From assembly GCF_022803015.1 (NCBI RefSeq), contig NZ_JAFKON010000004.1:124001-188000 (forward strand): a DNA stretch of 64,000 nt, written 5' to 3'. Positions 46,108 to 55,670 of the stretch are shown here, piece by piece; position 1 is the stretch's first letter; each line of letters opens with the position of its first letter. The DNA is from Arthrobacter humicola (lineage in GTDB: Bacteria > Actinomycetota > Actinomycetes > Actinomycetales > Micrococcaceae). The notes under the pieces were generated by a model that had not been told where the DNA came from, did not search any database, and saw nothing but the letters and a program-made list of their open reading frames with translations. The position numbers were made by a program, and so were the translations under genes.

Positions 46108-46153
46108 CACCGCGGAACGCGCACACCGCGGAACGCGCTCACCGCGGAACGCG
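46108..46153. repeat. 3 x 16-bp tandem repeat
   Basis: The unit CACCGCGGAACGCG recurs at 46108, 46124 and 46140, separated by CA/CT dinucleotides. It contains the CCGCGG palindrome. Confidence 0.8.
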
Positions 46154-46906
46154 AGAGGAGGTCCGTGCCCCGGTAGCCGGCTCGAGGGGCCATCGGCTCG
46201 CGCGGCGGTGCCCTTCGGTGGCCAAGACCCGGACCGCGACGGGCGCATTGCCCAAGGGCAGCCGCAAATCGACCCCCAGCCAGGGGGTGGGCCGGTGCTG
46301 CCCGAAAATGGCAAACGACAAACAATAGCGGCCGCGGCGATGACCGCAGGGGCCGCGGCTGTCCGTCGCCGGGACCCATTGGCGGGAGCCGTGGGCCGAC
46401 GGGATCCAGCAGCGGCATCCAAAAGCGACATCCAACAGGGGCGCCGGAACAGCCGGCCGGCTCTCACTGCTACGGCGCAAGGTCTGCCCCGACGCAGGGC
46501 TTGCCCGACATGCCGGCGCTTGACGCCAGGGCCGGCGAGGGCTTGCACACAAGACGTCGTCACCCGCCGCTACCCCCTGCGGCGATGCCCGCCGGTACCC
46601 GTGTCAGGGTCGCGCTTCTCGAAGGCGCGGACCCGCGTGAAGACCGGTTAAGGGAGCCGGCGGCGGCTGGGGGGAGAGCCTCGGTCTCAGAAGGCTCTGA
46701 CGCCGCCGGCTCCGACCTTGGCGCGCGGCTGCCCGTTGAGGCACCGCACGATTCCAATGAAGGAGTTAGTGGGAAAGATTACGGCCCGATCACCTCTAAT
46801 GGTGGCAGTGGCTGCATCCGCAAGCAAGGAATTTGAGACCACACTTTCCTCGGGCCATGCTTGCGGTTGCTGACCGCCCTCAAGTTCCTCATTTTGAGAC
46901 CTTTGT

Positions 46907-46949
46907 GAGCTGTTCGGGGTGGAGCTGTTCGGGTTAGTGCTGTTCGTGG
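46907..46949. repeat. 3 x 15-bp tandem repeat
   Basis: GAGCTGTTCGGG at 46907 and 46922, and GTGCTGTTCGTGG at 46937, period 15. A CCCGAAC at about 46970 is complementary to the GTTCGGG core, so an RNA hairpin could form. Confidence 0.7.
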
Positions 46950-47123
46950 GACTGGCTTAAGTCAATCGCCCGAACGGGCTCTGCACACGAGTAGCGTTTA
47001 CCCGACTTCTGAGGCCCTACTCGCCATGGCACTACTTGGAGCTACTCCCGCTGGTCCCGGAGTCCACCCGTGCTGTACGCACGCCACAGCCAGGTCAGGC
47101 CACGCCGGGCCGGGCCGGACCGG

Positions 47124-49847
47124 TCAGGAGGGCAGCGGGCCGAGGTCCAGGAGGTCCGCCCGCCGGCCCACGCCGAGCTTGGCGAAGATCCGGGACAGGT
47201 GCCCCTCCACGGTCCGAAGTGACACACAGAGCGCGGTGGCGATCTCGGCGTTCGTGGCCCCGCCCGACACCAGTTCCAGGACTTCGGTCTCACGGGCAGT
47301 CAACGGGGCGCCGTGATCGCTGCGGACGACCTCCAATTGCGACAACATTCCGGCCTCCACCAGGCGGTGATGGACCCGGCGCTGGACCGCGGTAAGCCGC
47401 CACCGCTCCGGGTCGTCTGCCAGGATCCGCTCGGCCTGCTGGGCGGCCTCAAGGGCAAGGAGCCCGTGCCCTGCATTGAGCGCGTCGTCGCTGATGCCAA
47501 TGAGGTCGGACGCATCCGACGCCGACACCGCTCGCGCGTAGGACTCCACCAGCCTGGCCTCCGGGCCGTCGACTGCGCCGCTGCTGAGGGCGAGGGCCTC
47601 GGCGCCCGAGGTGTCACCGCCGCGGAGCGCGAGCCGCCTGATATCGGTTTCGACGCCGCGCAGGCTCTCGTGCAGGGCCTCGTCCGCCAGCCGCGCCAAA
47701 GCCCCGGCACCGCTCCCTCCGGGCCCTTCTCCGGGTTCAGCCGCCCGGCAGTACGCCTCTGCCAGCAGGTGAAGGGTTTTCGGCTCCCGGTACACCGAGA
47801 GCCGGTAGGCCAGTACATGCTGGCTGGCCTCATGGTGGCGTCCGACGGCGGCTGCGGCATAGGCCGCGACGGCGCGCGCAAACGGCAACAGACCTAACGG
47901 GTCGGCGATAGTGAGCTCTTCGACACTCAGCCGAAGTTCGGCCAGGCTTTCACGCATCCTGCCCTGGCGCAACCGCGAGTATCCCCGCATGAGGTGCAGC
48001 ATGCCGCCGCTGTACAGCAGCCGCCCAGGCTCACGGGCCGCGTAATCGTCCAGGACATTTCCGAGCCGGTCCCAGTCGCCGGCCCAGATCAGATTCAGGC
48101 AGTGGCGCACCACGAGGTCCTCGTAGACCAAGGGTAGTTCCAGGCTTGCGGTCCGGGCCCCGCCCCATGCCTCGCCGTCCAAACGCAGCCCTGCGCGGAG
48201 TTGACCTTGGGCGGTCAAGAGTTCGGCGAGGAGGGAAACTGCCGGGACCCGGATTTCGGGATAGGCGCCGGCCGCGGCGATGAGTTCGCGCAGCACGGTT
48301 CCAACTGCCATGAACTTGCCGTCCCATGAGTGACTCAGAAGCTCTGTGGCCAGTCCCCCGGCGGCTGTCACGTCCGGCGGCTGTCCCGCCGGAGCGCGTC
48401 CGGAAAGGTCGGTGCACGTCGCGAAATCCGCAGACAGTGAATCCCGGGCACGCGATTCCAGGAGCCCTGGTTCGATGGGCAGTTCAAAGGCCGGGCGGTG
48501 CGTGCCGGCGTCGGGATGCTGTTGCCGGGCCGGCGTTGCGGACCCGAGCCGGGCTGCCAGGAGGGCAGCCAGGTAGGACGGCCGTCCGGAGGGCACCGGC
48601 TGTGCGGACTCCAGACACGCCACAGCGGCCTCGGTGTGACCCGCGATGAAGTGCGAATAGGCCAGCTGGATCCGGGCCTCGGGGAGGAACCGGGCGTCCC
48701 GGATGGCGCCAGCCACCCGGGACGCGGTCGCAGGGTCCAGGTCCGTGTTCGCGGCGACAGCGGCCTGCAGGAGCTGGATCGGAGGGATCTCTACGCCGCA
48801 GTCCATGGACCAGCGCAGCCGGTTGAGGGCCGCTCCCGGCGCCGCGGCCCGCGCCGACGGAAGCGACAACACGCTCGAACGCAGGGCCGAACTGCGGCCG
48901 GCCGGGACCCGCTGGCGGATAATCTCGCCAAGTATCGGGCTGGCGGCCCGTACCAGCCGGTCATGTCCCGTGGAGACGGCAATGATGCCCGCGGTGTCCA
49001 GGGCATCGACGGCCTTGGGACCACTGATCCGCAGAATCTGGGACAGGGATAGCGGTCCGGCCATGGCAACGATCGTGGCGGCGGTCTTTTCCTCCGGTGT
49101 CATGGAGCGCAACTGCCGGTCGACAACGTCGGCGGCCGGAACTTGGGCCATGTCGGGGTTGGCCAGCAGGAACCACACTCCGTGCCGGAGGCCCAAGGCG
49201 CCGCTGGCCCGGGCATGCTGGATCAGGGACATCAGCATGAGCGGATTGCCGTCGGCCGCCTTATAGAACAACGCACTAACCCACGGAGAGACGTCGGCCC
49301 GCAGGACCTGCTCACATAGTTGGTGGGTTCCGATCCGGCTCAGCGGGTAAAGGTCGAACTTGGAAATTATCCCGTCGTCCCAAAGCGCGAGGAACTCTTC
49401 CGGAATCATCGGCCCGGGACGGCAGGCCACGAGGATTCCCGCGGCGCCGGTCGCCGCCGCCTGCGCCAACTGCCGGACGGTCCCATGGTCGAGGCAATGC
49501 GCATCGTCGACCACAAACAGAGGGCGGTCCGCCTCGGATTTCAGGCTGCGCGCCATCGCTTCCACGACGGCTGCGTAGGAGTCGAGTTCCCGGTCAGGAA
49601 GCCGGGACAAGTACGGCGCCAGGGCCCCGAAAGGAACGCTGGCCAGAGCCGAAGTGGCGGTCAGCCGAATCAGGTGGCGGTGGGGCTCGAGTTCGCGGAT
49701 GGCGGCCTTGAGGACGGCGGTCTTGCCCGCGCCCGCGCCGCCGACGATGAGCGCACCTGATCGGGTGTCGTCACGCAGGCAACGCACCAGGTCCTTGACC
49801 AGCGCCGAGCGCTCGATCAGTGCCGAGGTCTCAGCCAGGCTTTCCAT
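47124..49847 (-). CDS. LAL-type (STAND ATPase) LuxR-family regulator, array member 4
   Basis: 907 residues. The N-terminal P-loop ATPase begins almost at once: Walker A GGAGAGKT at 36-43, Walker B LFVVDDAHCLD with D114-D115. A ~600-residue helical, TPR-like sensor region follows. The C-terminal LuxR/NarL helix-turn-helix (about 845-905) has LTARETEVLELVSGGATNAE and SLRTVEGHLSRIFAKLGVG. Large regulators of this kind (MalT-like) switch between ADP and ATP forms on binding a ligand and then activate promoters. It lies 71 bp downstream of the preceding paralogue and is probably co-transcribed with it. The inducer and targets are unknown. Confidence 0.9.
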   Translation of the reverse strand: MESLAETSALIERSALVKDLVRCLRDDTRSGALIVGGAGAGKTAVLKAAIRELEPHRHLIRLTATSALASVPFGALAPYLSRLPDRELDSYAAVVEAMARSLKSEADRPLFVVDDAHCLDHGTVRQLAQAAATGAAGILVACRPGPMIPEEFLALWDDGIISKFDLYPLSRIGTHQLCEQVLRADVSPWVSALFYKAADGNPLMLMSLIQHARASGALGLRHGVWFLLANPDMAQVPAADVVDRQLRSMTPEEKTAATIVAMAGPLSLSQILRISGPKAVDALDTAGIIAVSTGHDRLVRAASPILGEIIRQRVPAGRSSALRSSVLSLPSARAAAPGAALNRLRWSMDCGVEIPPIQLLQAAVAANTDLDPATASRVAGAIRDARFLPEARIQLAYSHFIAGHTEAAVACLESAQPVPSGRPSYLAALLAARLGSATPARQQHPDAGTHRPAFELPIEPGLLESRARDSLSADFATCTDLSGRAPAGQPPDVTAAGGLATELLSHSWDGKFMAVGTVLRELIAAAGAYPEIRVPAVSLLAELLTAQGQLRAGLRLDGEAWGGARTASLELPLVYEDLVVRHCLNLIWAGDWDRLGNVLDDYAAREPGRLLYSGGMLHLMRGYSRLRQGRMRESLAELRLSVEELTIADPLGLLPFARAVAAYAAAAVGRHHEASQHVLAYRLSVYREPKTLHLLAEAYCRAAEPGEGPGGSGAGALARLADEALHESLRGVETDIRRLALRGGDTSGAEALALSSGAVDGPEARLVESYARAVSASDASDLIGISDDALNAGHGLLALEAAQQAERILADDPERWRLTAVQRRVHHRLVEAGMLSQLEVVRSDHGAPLTARETEVLELVSGGATNAEIATALCVSLRTVEGHLSRIFAKLGVGRRADLLDLGPLPS

Positions 49848-49918
49848 CGCCGGTTCTTCCTGCCAGTTTCTGCCCGTCTTGAACAGCCGTCCGGGTTGCC
49901 GCCTGCAGTCTGCCGGGC

Positions 49919-52660
49919 TCAGCCGAGCCTGGCGCTGTCTGCCGGAGTCGAGATGACATCTTTGAGTTCCGATCGGCTGGCGACGTGCAGCTTCGAATAC
50001 ACCTGATAGAGGTGTCCCTCCACAGTGCGGACGGATACGTGCATCTGTTCCGCGATCTTGCGGTTGGACGTACCGGCAGCAGCCCGGACCGCCACTTCAC
50101 ATTCCCTCGCCGTCAGGGTTGAGGTTGTAAGCGACCGCAGCCCGTTCTTCGGACTGCCGAACTTGTCATCGAGGGACTGCTGCGCCCGCTGGGCGATTCG
50201 CAACGCGATGCGGTTGCCGGCGTCGTTTGCGCAGCCGACGGCTTTCCGCACCGCGTCCCTGGCGAACACGGTGTTGCCGCATGCCTCAGCTTCCTTGGAT
50301 GCTGCCAGTAACTGTTCGCTGTCAGCCTCCCGCATGCCTTCGGCCAGCCGCGAGCACAGGGCCGCGAATTGTCCGGTCACCCTCCCGCTCAGGCTGCCGA
50401 GCTTCTGGCCCGCCTGGCGGTCTCCCAGCCGGGCCGCGGCGGACTGGAACAGGAGCGCGGGGGCCAGTGCTGACGTTTCAGCGTCGTTGCCCGCTTCGGC
50501 CGAGAGCGCACGGATGGACATTGCCCTCTGGCCGAGCTCGGCCTGGGCCGACAGTTCGAAATAGCGTGTGAGCCGTTCCACCAGCCAGGCCGCGGGCGGC
50601 CGGGCCTGGGCAAGATCGTCCAGCAGCAGGCCGGCCACTTCCTCTTCGCCCTGGAGTGCGGCGGCATAGGCACACACGGCTGCGGCCAGGCCGCCCAAAG
50701 CGTCGGGGTCCTGCGCCCGGAGCTGCCAGCGGCCCGCCTGGAGCCGGGACAAGGCGTCGTCGAGGTGTCCGGCATGCAGGTCCATGACGCCCTGGCCGAT
50801 CTCAAACATCCCGCCCAGCCTGGTCTGGGGCTCTGCGCCGCTGTACGTCTCCTCAAGATAGACGGACGTTTCCCTGAACTTGCCGGAGAGCAAAAGGAGG
50901 AGGAGGAACCTGCCCCTGATCTCACGAACCGCATGGTCCCTGAGCTGCACGCCGGCTGTGGCCGCCAGGATCTGCTTTCCAAGGGCGAGCGCCCGCACCA
51001 CGTTGCCTGTGACGGCCAGGGCCTCGCTGCGCACGCTGGCGGTCAGGATCCTTGGTTCGGTGCCCAGGTCCCCCGCGTCCACGCCGTCGGTTATGGCCAG
51101 GACCTCGTCGTAGCGTCCACGGAAAGCGGCGAGCCCAGCCTCCGCCAGGCGCAGCCGCTCCCGGGCTGCAACTGCAACTGGACTCTGTGCGGCGGGCTCG
51201 GCAGCCAGCCGCTCGGCGAACTCCTGTATCCGGGCTTCGGGGTCGGCGCCCGGGGCAGTGCTGCGTTTGTCCAATTCCACGCGCAGCAGCTGCAAAGCGG
51301 TCCACTCGGTCAGGGGAAGCTTGGCGCACGCGCCGTCATCCAGTGCCTCCAGAACCCGGCGTGCGGAGTCCTCGTTGTTCACCGAGATGTGGGCATTGAC
51401 TGTTTCGATGGCCATCAGGGCGGCGGGTTCGCTTCCTTCGACCTCCTGGACAAATCGCAAGGCGGCCGCGTGGTCGGATGCTCCGTTCGCGGCGCGGGCG
51501 GCGGCCAGGGCGACCTGGGAGCTCACCTCTTCCCCGCAATCCAGAGCCCAGGCGACGCCGGCCGAGCCGCCGGTGTCCAGCGTGTCCGATTCCTGGAGCA
51601 CGGCCGTGAGCCGGCGGCGGAGTTCGGCGCTGCGCCCGGGCGGGACCACGTTGGCGACAATTCCGGCTGTTACCGGGTTGGCGATGCTGACCATCGGCGG
51701 ATGGTCGTGGGTGACCCGGATCAGGGCCCGCTCCTGGAGCGCGTCCATATCCTGCGGGTTGGCGATGAGCATGAGGGTCTGCAGCGGGACTGCCCCGGCG
51801 AGTGCCAGCAGTTCAAAGACGTCGCGCTGGCCGTTGCCGAGCCGGTTGAGGCGTGCCTTCACGACGTCCCGGATCTCTCCGGTCAAGGCGATGGGGCCGT
51901 TGCCCAGGAACCATACACCGTCCTGGCGGATCACTGTGCCCAGCTTGATCTGCTCCCGGGCCAGGGAATGGAGGAACAAGGCGTTGCCCCCGCTCGCACT
52001 CCAAAGCGCCCGGGCAGCGGTCAGGGAGAACCGGCCGCCGTATTCGTGGTGCAACGTTGTTGCCGTCTCTGCAAAGTCGAACGGTCCGAGGTCCACCCGT
52101 CGGAGCAGGTCATCCTTCCACAGGCCCATGATGTCCCCGCCGATGTGCGGCATGTCAACGCACGCCGCCAGCAACGTGACATGGGACCCGGCGCTCAACT
52201 GGGCCACCATCATGCTGGAGAGCTCGTCGAGGTCATGGGCGTTGTCCACGAAGAGGACGATTCGCCGGCCTTCGGATTTGTTGTGGAGCAGCTGGGTCAG
52301 TCCGCGCAGCACCATCAGCGGGTGCTCGAGGTGTGAGGCGTCGAGGTCGTTGAGCAGGACGCTCAAGGCCCCGTAGGGAAGCTTGGAGGATATGGAGCTG
52401 CCCCTGACCTGGACTACCAGGTACTCGTCGCCGAGCTGCTCCAGGGCGCGCTGGGCGATAAAGGACTTGCCGGCCCCGTGGTCGCCCACGAGTACGATGC
52501 CGCAGCCGGAACCCGACGTCAGGGTCTCAACGATGTCGGCAACGACCTCCTGGCGGGTGAAGGGTCTGTCCTTACTGCGGCCATGACCGTTTCTTTGCGC
52601 CGGAAACACTATTTCTGTCTGGCCGCTGCCCGTTGGCAAGCCGGCGTCTTGCTGGAACAT
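49919..52660 (-). CDS. LAL-type (STAND ATPase) LuxR-family regulator, array member 3
   Basis: 913 residues; ATG at 52660 is preferred (GAAGG 9 nt upstream) to an upstream TTG at 52681. A ~35-residue leader precedes the ATPase: Walker A GDHGAGKS at 59-66, Walker B VLFVDNAHDLDE with D139-N140, in which the second acidic residue is Asn. A long helical sensor region follows, then the HTH (LTARECEVAVRAAAGTSNRK, SVRTVEGHLYQVYSKLHV). A 283-bp spacer separates it from array member 2 and holds an inverted repeat and several GTA/TAC words, so it likely has its own promoter driving members 3 and 4. Confidence 0.9.
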   Translation of the reverse strand: MFQQDAGLPTGSGQTEIVFPAQRNGHGRSKDRPFTRQEVVADIVETLTSGSGCGIVLVGDHGAGKSFIAQRALEQLGDEYLVVQVRGSSISSKLPYGALSVLLNDLDASHLEHPLMVLRGLTQLLHNKSEGRRIVLFVDNAHDLDELSSMMVAQLSAGSHVTLLAACVDMPHIGGDIMGLWKDDLLRRVDLGPFDFAETATTLHHEYGGRFSLTAARALWSASGGNALFLHSLAREQIKLGTVIRQDGVWFLGNGPIALTGEIRDVVKARLNRLGNGQRDVFELLALAGAVPLQTLMLIANPQDMDALQERALIRVTHDHPPMVSIANPVTAGIVANVVPPGRSAELRRRLTAVLQESDTLDTGGSAGVAWALDCGEEVSSQVALAAARAANGASDHAAALRFVQEVEGSEPAALMAIETVNAHISVNNEDSARRVLEALDDGACAKLPLTEWTALQLLRVELDKRSTAPGADPEARIQEFAERLAAEPAAQSPVAVAARERLRLAEAGLAAFRGRYDEVLAITDGVDAGDLGTEPRILTASVRSEALAVTGNVVRALALGKQILAATAGVQLRDHAVREIRGRFLLLLLLSGKFRETSVYLEETYSGAEPQTRLGGMFEIGQGVMDLHAGHLDDALSRLQAGRWQLRAQDPDALGGLAAAVCAYAAALQGEEEVAGLLLDDLAQARPPAAWLVERLTRYFELSAQAELGQRAMSIRALSAEAGNDAETSALAPALLFQSAAARLGDRQAGQKLGSLSGRVTGQFAALCSRLAEGMREADSEQLLAASKEAEACGNTVFARDAVRKAVGCANDAGNRIALRIAQRAQQSLDDKFGSPKNGLRSLTTSTLTARECEVAVRAAAGTSNRKIAEQMHVSVRTVEGHLYQVYSKLHVASRSELKDVISTPADSARLG

Positions 52661-52741
52661 ATGAGAGACCTTCGCAATCAAAGTGTGAGCGGTGATACCT
52701 CAACGGTAGGGACTACGCGTATTTTCGGTATGCGTAAGTAG

Positions 52742-52762
52742 TACTCGATTACCTAGCGAGTA
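52742..52762. promoter_or_regulatory. Inverted repeat upstream of array member 3, candidate operator
   Basis: TACTCG-N9-CGAGTA with perfect 6-bp arms, about 82 bp upstream of the start codon. Nearby are ACTACGCG (52711-52718), AAGTAGTA (52737-52744) and the palindrome CTACGTAG (52774-52781). Clustered GTA/TAC words suggest a regulator-binding region; which protein binds is unknown. Confidence 0.45.
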
Positions 52763-52943
52763 TTCCGCCCGCTCTACGTAGCTGTACTCAGTTGGACCGG
52801 CGCTGCCGCAAGGCTTAAACCAAGTAGTCGCAATCCCGCCGCACGTGTCCGGCGCCGGTAGCGGCCCGGACACCGGGGAAGCGGCCCGCCACGGCCGGCC
52901 GGCCGGCGGACACGGCCCCACGCGGCCTCTCCCTTGCTTGCCG

Positions 52944-55670
52944 CTAGTGCCCGCCGATACCGGGAAGCTGCTCACGGCCCTTGACGTTGAGTTTCGCGTA
53001 GCTGCGGTAGAGATGGCCTTCAACCGTGCGCACGGACACCTGGAGCTCTGCGGCAATCTGCCGGTCAGTGAGGCCGCGTACCGCCAGCGCCACAATGTCG
53101 CGCTCGCGGCGGGTCAGTATGCCGAGCGAGTCATCGTTCTTGGCCGCTTCGTCGCCGGGAAGGTCATCGGCCCGGTCCAGGCACCGCTTCCGCTGGGAAT
53201 TGGCCATGCGCTCCCTGAGGGTGTCGCCCGCGGCCCGGTAGGCGTGCGCCGCGGCGTCGTAGGCGAGGGCGGCAAAGGCCCACAGTTCCGCCACCTCACA
53301 GGTTTTCGCGGCCTCAAGGAGGTCTGCGGCGTTGTCGGCGCTGATGGCTGCGGCGTAGGCGCAGATCGCGGCGGGCCTTGGCCCCTCAAGCCTGGCCCGG
53401 AGCTCGAGCAGCCTCGGCGCCGAGTCCGTGTCCCCCAGGGCCAGGCAAAAGGCCAGCGCGTCGAGTTCGAGCCCGGCGGTGTCCACGTCCGGGTACGGTC
53501 GGCCGAGCCGCTTCAGTTCGGCGATGGCACCCGGGTAGTTCCCGAGCCGGGCCTTTCCATAGACCACGGCCATCGCGGCCAGCGAGCGCATGTACTGCGG
53601 CAGGGCCGCGGGTGCTGCCTCGAAGTCGGCGAGGAGTAGCTCTGCCTTCGTTTGGGCACCGACTTCGGCGGCTGCCGCGAAAGCCATGGCCGCCGTGAGC
53701 GCGAACAGCTGCTGGGGGTCGGTCAACCGCAGCGCTTCGAGCGCGGCGCTTAGCGTGTTCAGGGCCTGGGCGGCCTTGCCCTGGTAGAGCAGGATGATGC
53801 CGTGCGCCGCGTGCACTCCCCCGCCGAAGGAAATCAGGTTGGGCCCGGATCCGGCGACGAAGCCGGTCAGGAGGCTTTCCGCCCCCTGCCAGTCGCCGGA
53901 GTGAATTGCGGCGGCCGCGGAACGGACCACGAGGAAGTCGGTGAGGAAGTAGAGCTCCTCGTGCTCGGCCCCGGCGGCCTCGATGGCCCGGGTCATCGCA
54001 GCGAGGGCGCTCAGTCCCTTGCCGCCTGCCAGGAGCCGCTCCGCGTCGAGGCAGAGCCGGAACGCCTGTACGAGAGTGTTCGACGGCAGGGTGTTCGAGG
54101 GTGGGGTGCCGGCAGCCGCGTCCTCGGTGGACGCCCCCGCGTCCGGGGCTGCCGCGTACTCGCCCGCCAGCGCCAGGACCATGGCTTCCAGGATCTCCAG
54201 CCGCTCTTCCGTGGCACGGTGAATGGCTTCGGCGTCGTCCGGCCGGGCAGCAGCGAGGCGCTCGGCGGCGCGTCGGAGCACCTGTGCCCGCTTGATGATC
54301 TCTGCCGGCGTGTTCCCCAGCGCTGACATCGTTGCGGCCCACAGGAGGGATCCGGCCAGGAGCCCGGGGATGCTGTTTCCCTGCCCGAAATCGGCGTCGA
54401 GGATGTCCCGGGCCGCCACGTAGTCGGAGGCGTTGTAGCGGGTCCGTGCTATCACGGCGCGGGCCGCCATCTGCAGTTCCGGATCCTTGACGAGGACGGC
54501 AGCCTTGCGGGCGAGCTCGTCCTCGTAAAGCCGGCTCGCCAGCACGGCCGCCCTCAGGAGCTGCCGGTCCTCGACCTCCGCGCCGCACTCGATCGACCAG
54601 CTCACTTGCCGCAGCAGTCCCTCGGCAGACGTCGGCTCGCTGTCCATCTTGCGCAGCAGGCTCTGCCGAAGCTGCAGGCTCCTGGCCGGCGAAATCAGGT
54701 TCCGCAAGGTGTCGCCGTACACGGTATGCCACAGCCGCAGCTCACCCGTCCCGGTGTCCGTGACCCGGATCAGTTCGCTGTCGATCAGTGATCCCACGGC
54801 CTCTTCGCCGGCCACCGACTCGATCAGTTCCCGGGACACGGGTTCGGCCAACGCCACGAGGTTCAGGGCCTGGCGTTCTTCCGGCGAGCGCAGCAGCAGC
54901 TGGCGGCGCACGACGTCGGTCAGCCGGTCACCGTGGCTGTTCAGGTGCCGGGTGAACAACCAGACACCGTTGCGCCGCAGCAGCGTCCCGTCGTTCCTGG
55001 CGTCGTCCAGGAGCCCGTTGAGGAGCATCGGGTTGCCGCCGGAGGCCTCCCACAGGATCTCGGCGACGTTTGGCAGCACTTGCGAGCCGAGCTCGCCCTC
55101 CAGCATCTCTGTGGTCTGCGCGAGGGTGAGCGGGCGCAGGTCGTGCCGTTCGGCGATGCCTTCAAACCAGAGCTGCAGGAGCGGTTCCGGCAGTCCGGGC
55201 CGGGCCGCCGCGCCGACGAGCAGTTTCGCCCAGCCGGCCGCCGCCAGCTCCGCGAGGATTCCGGCCGTCGCCTCGTCGAGATCGTGTGCGTCGTCAACGA
55301 CCAGCAGGAGGGGCTTCTGGGTGGCCCGCTTCTGCTCTTCCAGATGCGCCCACAGGGTCCTCAGAACGGCCAGCTGCGATGTTGCTTCCTGGACCGGCAG
55401 TCCGACGATGAAGGGGCCCAGGACACCGTAGGGCACCTTGGTCAGCGACGCGCTGCCATGGATCGGCACCGGCGTCACCTCCGGGCCCAGCTCCCCGACG
55501 ACGGCATCGATGAGCCTTGACTTGCCCATCCCGCTGTCGCCGAGGACGAACACGGCGACATGGCTGCCGCCCTGGAGGGCTTCCACTGCCGACATCAAAT
55601 CTTCCGACCTCCCGGTCAAGGCGCGGGCCGGCGCCGTGCCGGGGTTCCCCGCCGGCCCCCTAGATGAGTC
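52944..55670 (-). CDS. LAL-type (STAND ATPase) LuxR-family regulator, array member 2
   Basis: About 908 residues. The start is uncertain: TTG at 55670 overlaps the end of member 1 by 11 nt and is the only start upstream of the ATPase fold that does not read deep into member 1. Walker A GDSGMGKS at about 45-52, Walker B LLLVVDDAHDLDE (D127-D128), the helical sensor region, and a C-terminal HTH (ILTRRERDIVALAVRGLTDR, SVRTVEGHLYRSYAKLNV). It is translationally coupled to member 1. A proline/alanine-rich stretch interrupts the sensor region near residues 500-525. Confidence 0.87.
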   Translation of the reverse strand, partial: DSSRGPAGNPGTAPARALTGRSEDLMSAVEALQGGSHVAVFVLGDSGMGKSRLIDAVVGELGPEVTPVPIHGSASLTKVPYGVLGPFIVGLPVQEATSQLAVLRTLWAHLEEQKRATQKPLLLVVDDAHDLDEATAGILAELAAAGWAKLLVGAAARPGLPEPLLQLWFEGIAERHDLRPLTLAQTTEMLEGELGSQVLPNVAEILWEASGGNPMLLNGLLDDARNDGTLLRRNGVWLFTRHLNSHGDRLTDVVRRQLLLRSPEERQALNLVALAEPVSRELIESVAGEEAVGSLIDSELIRVTDTGTGELRLWHTVYGDTLRNLISPARSLQLRQSLLRKMDSEPTSAEGLLRQVSWSIECGAEVEDRQLLRAAVLASRLYEDELARKAAVLVKDPELQMAARAVIARTRYNASDYVAARDILDADFGQGNSIPGLLAGSLLWAATMSALGNTPAEIIKRAQVLRRAAERLAAARPDDAEAIHRATEERLEILEAMVLALAGEYAAAPDAGASTEDAAAGTPPSNTLPSNTLVQAFRLCLDAERLLAGGKGLSALAAMTRAIEAAGAEHEELYFLTDFLVVRSAAAAIHSGDWQGAESLLTGFVAGSGPNLISFGGGVHAAHGIILLYQGKAAQALNTLSAALEALRLTDPQQLFALTAAMAFAAAAEVGAQTKAELLLADFEAAPAALPQYMRSLAAMAVVYGKARLGNYPGAIAELKRLGRPYPDVDTAGLELDALAFCLALGDTDSAPRLLELRARLEGPRPAAICAYAAAISADNAADLLEAAKTCEVAELWAFAALAYDAAAHAYRAAGDTLRERMANSQRKRCLDRADDLPGDEAAKNDDSLGILTRRERDIVALAVRGLTDRQIAAELQVSVRTVEGHLYRSYAKLNVKGREQLPGIGGH

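Larger units (their letters stand above)
45966..47123. other. Long gene-free spacer (1.16 kb) upstream of sufS
   Basis: Several reading frames of 60-170 codons exist on both strands but show only GC-driven composition (runs of Arg/Pro/Ala/Gly), no ribosome-binding sites and no family motifs. The stretch has a GC-rich left part with a 3 x 16-bp repeat (46108-46153) and a less GC-rich right part (46750-47060) with a 3 x 15-bp repeat (46907-46949), two copies of TTTGAGACC (about 46830 and 46893), and several TACTC/GAGTA words near 46990-47045. It could hold a regulatory RNA or long leader; nothing specific is recognised. Confidence 0.55.

Noticed and set aside
46054..46651. Frames of 100-170 codons on both strands in the sufS upstream spacer
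   Set aside because: Composition is driven by GC content, no start signals, and frames overlap each other on both strands.
36027..47123. Mobile element or genomic island around the LAL array
   Set aside because: No transposase, integrase or flanking direct repeats seen; flanks are ordinary chromosomal genes.
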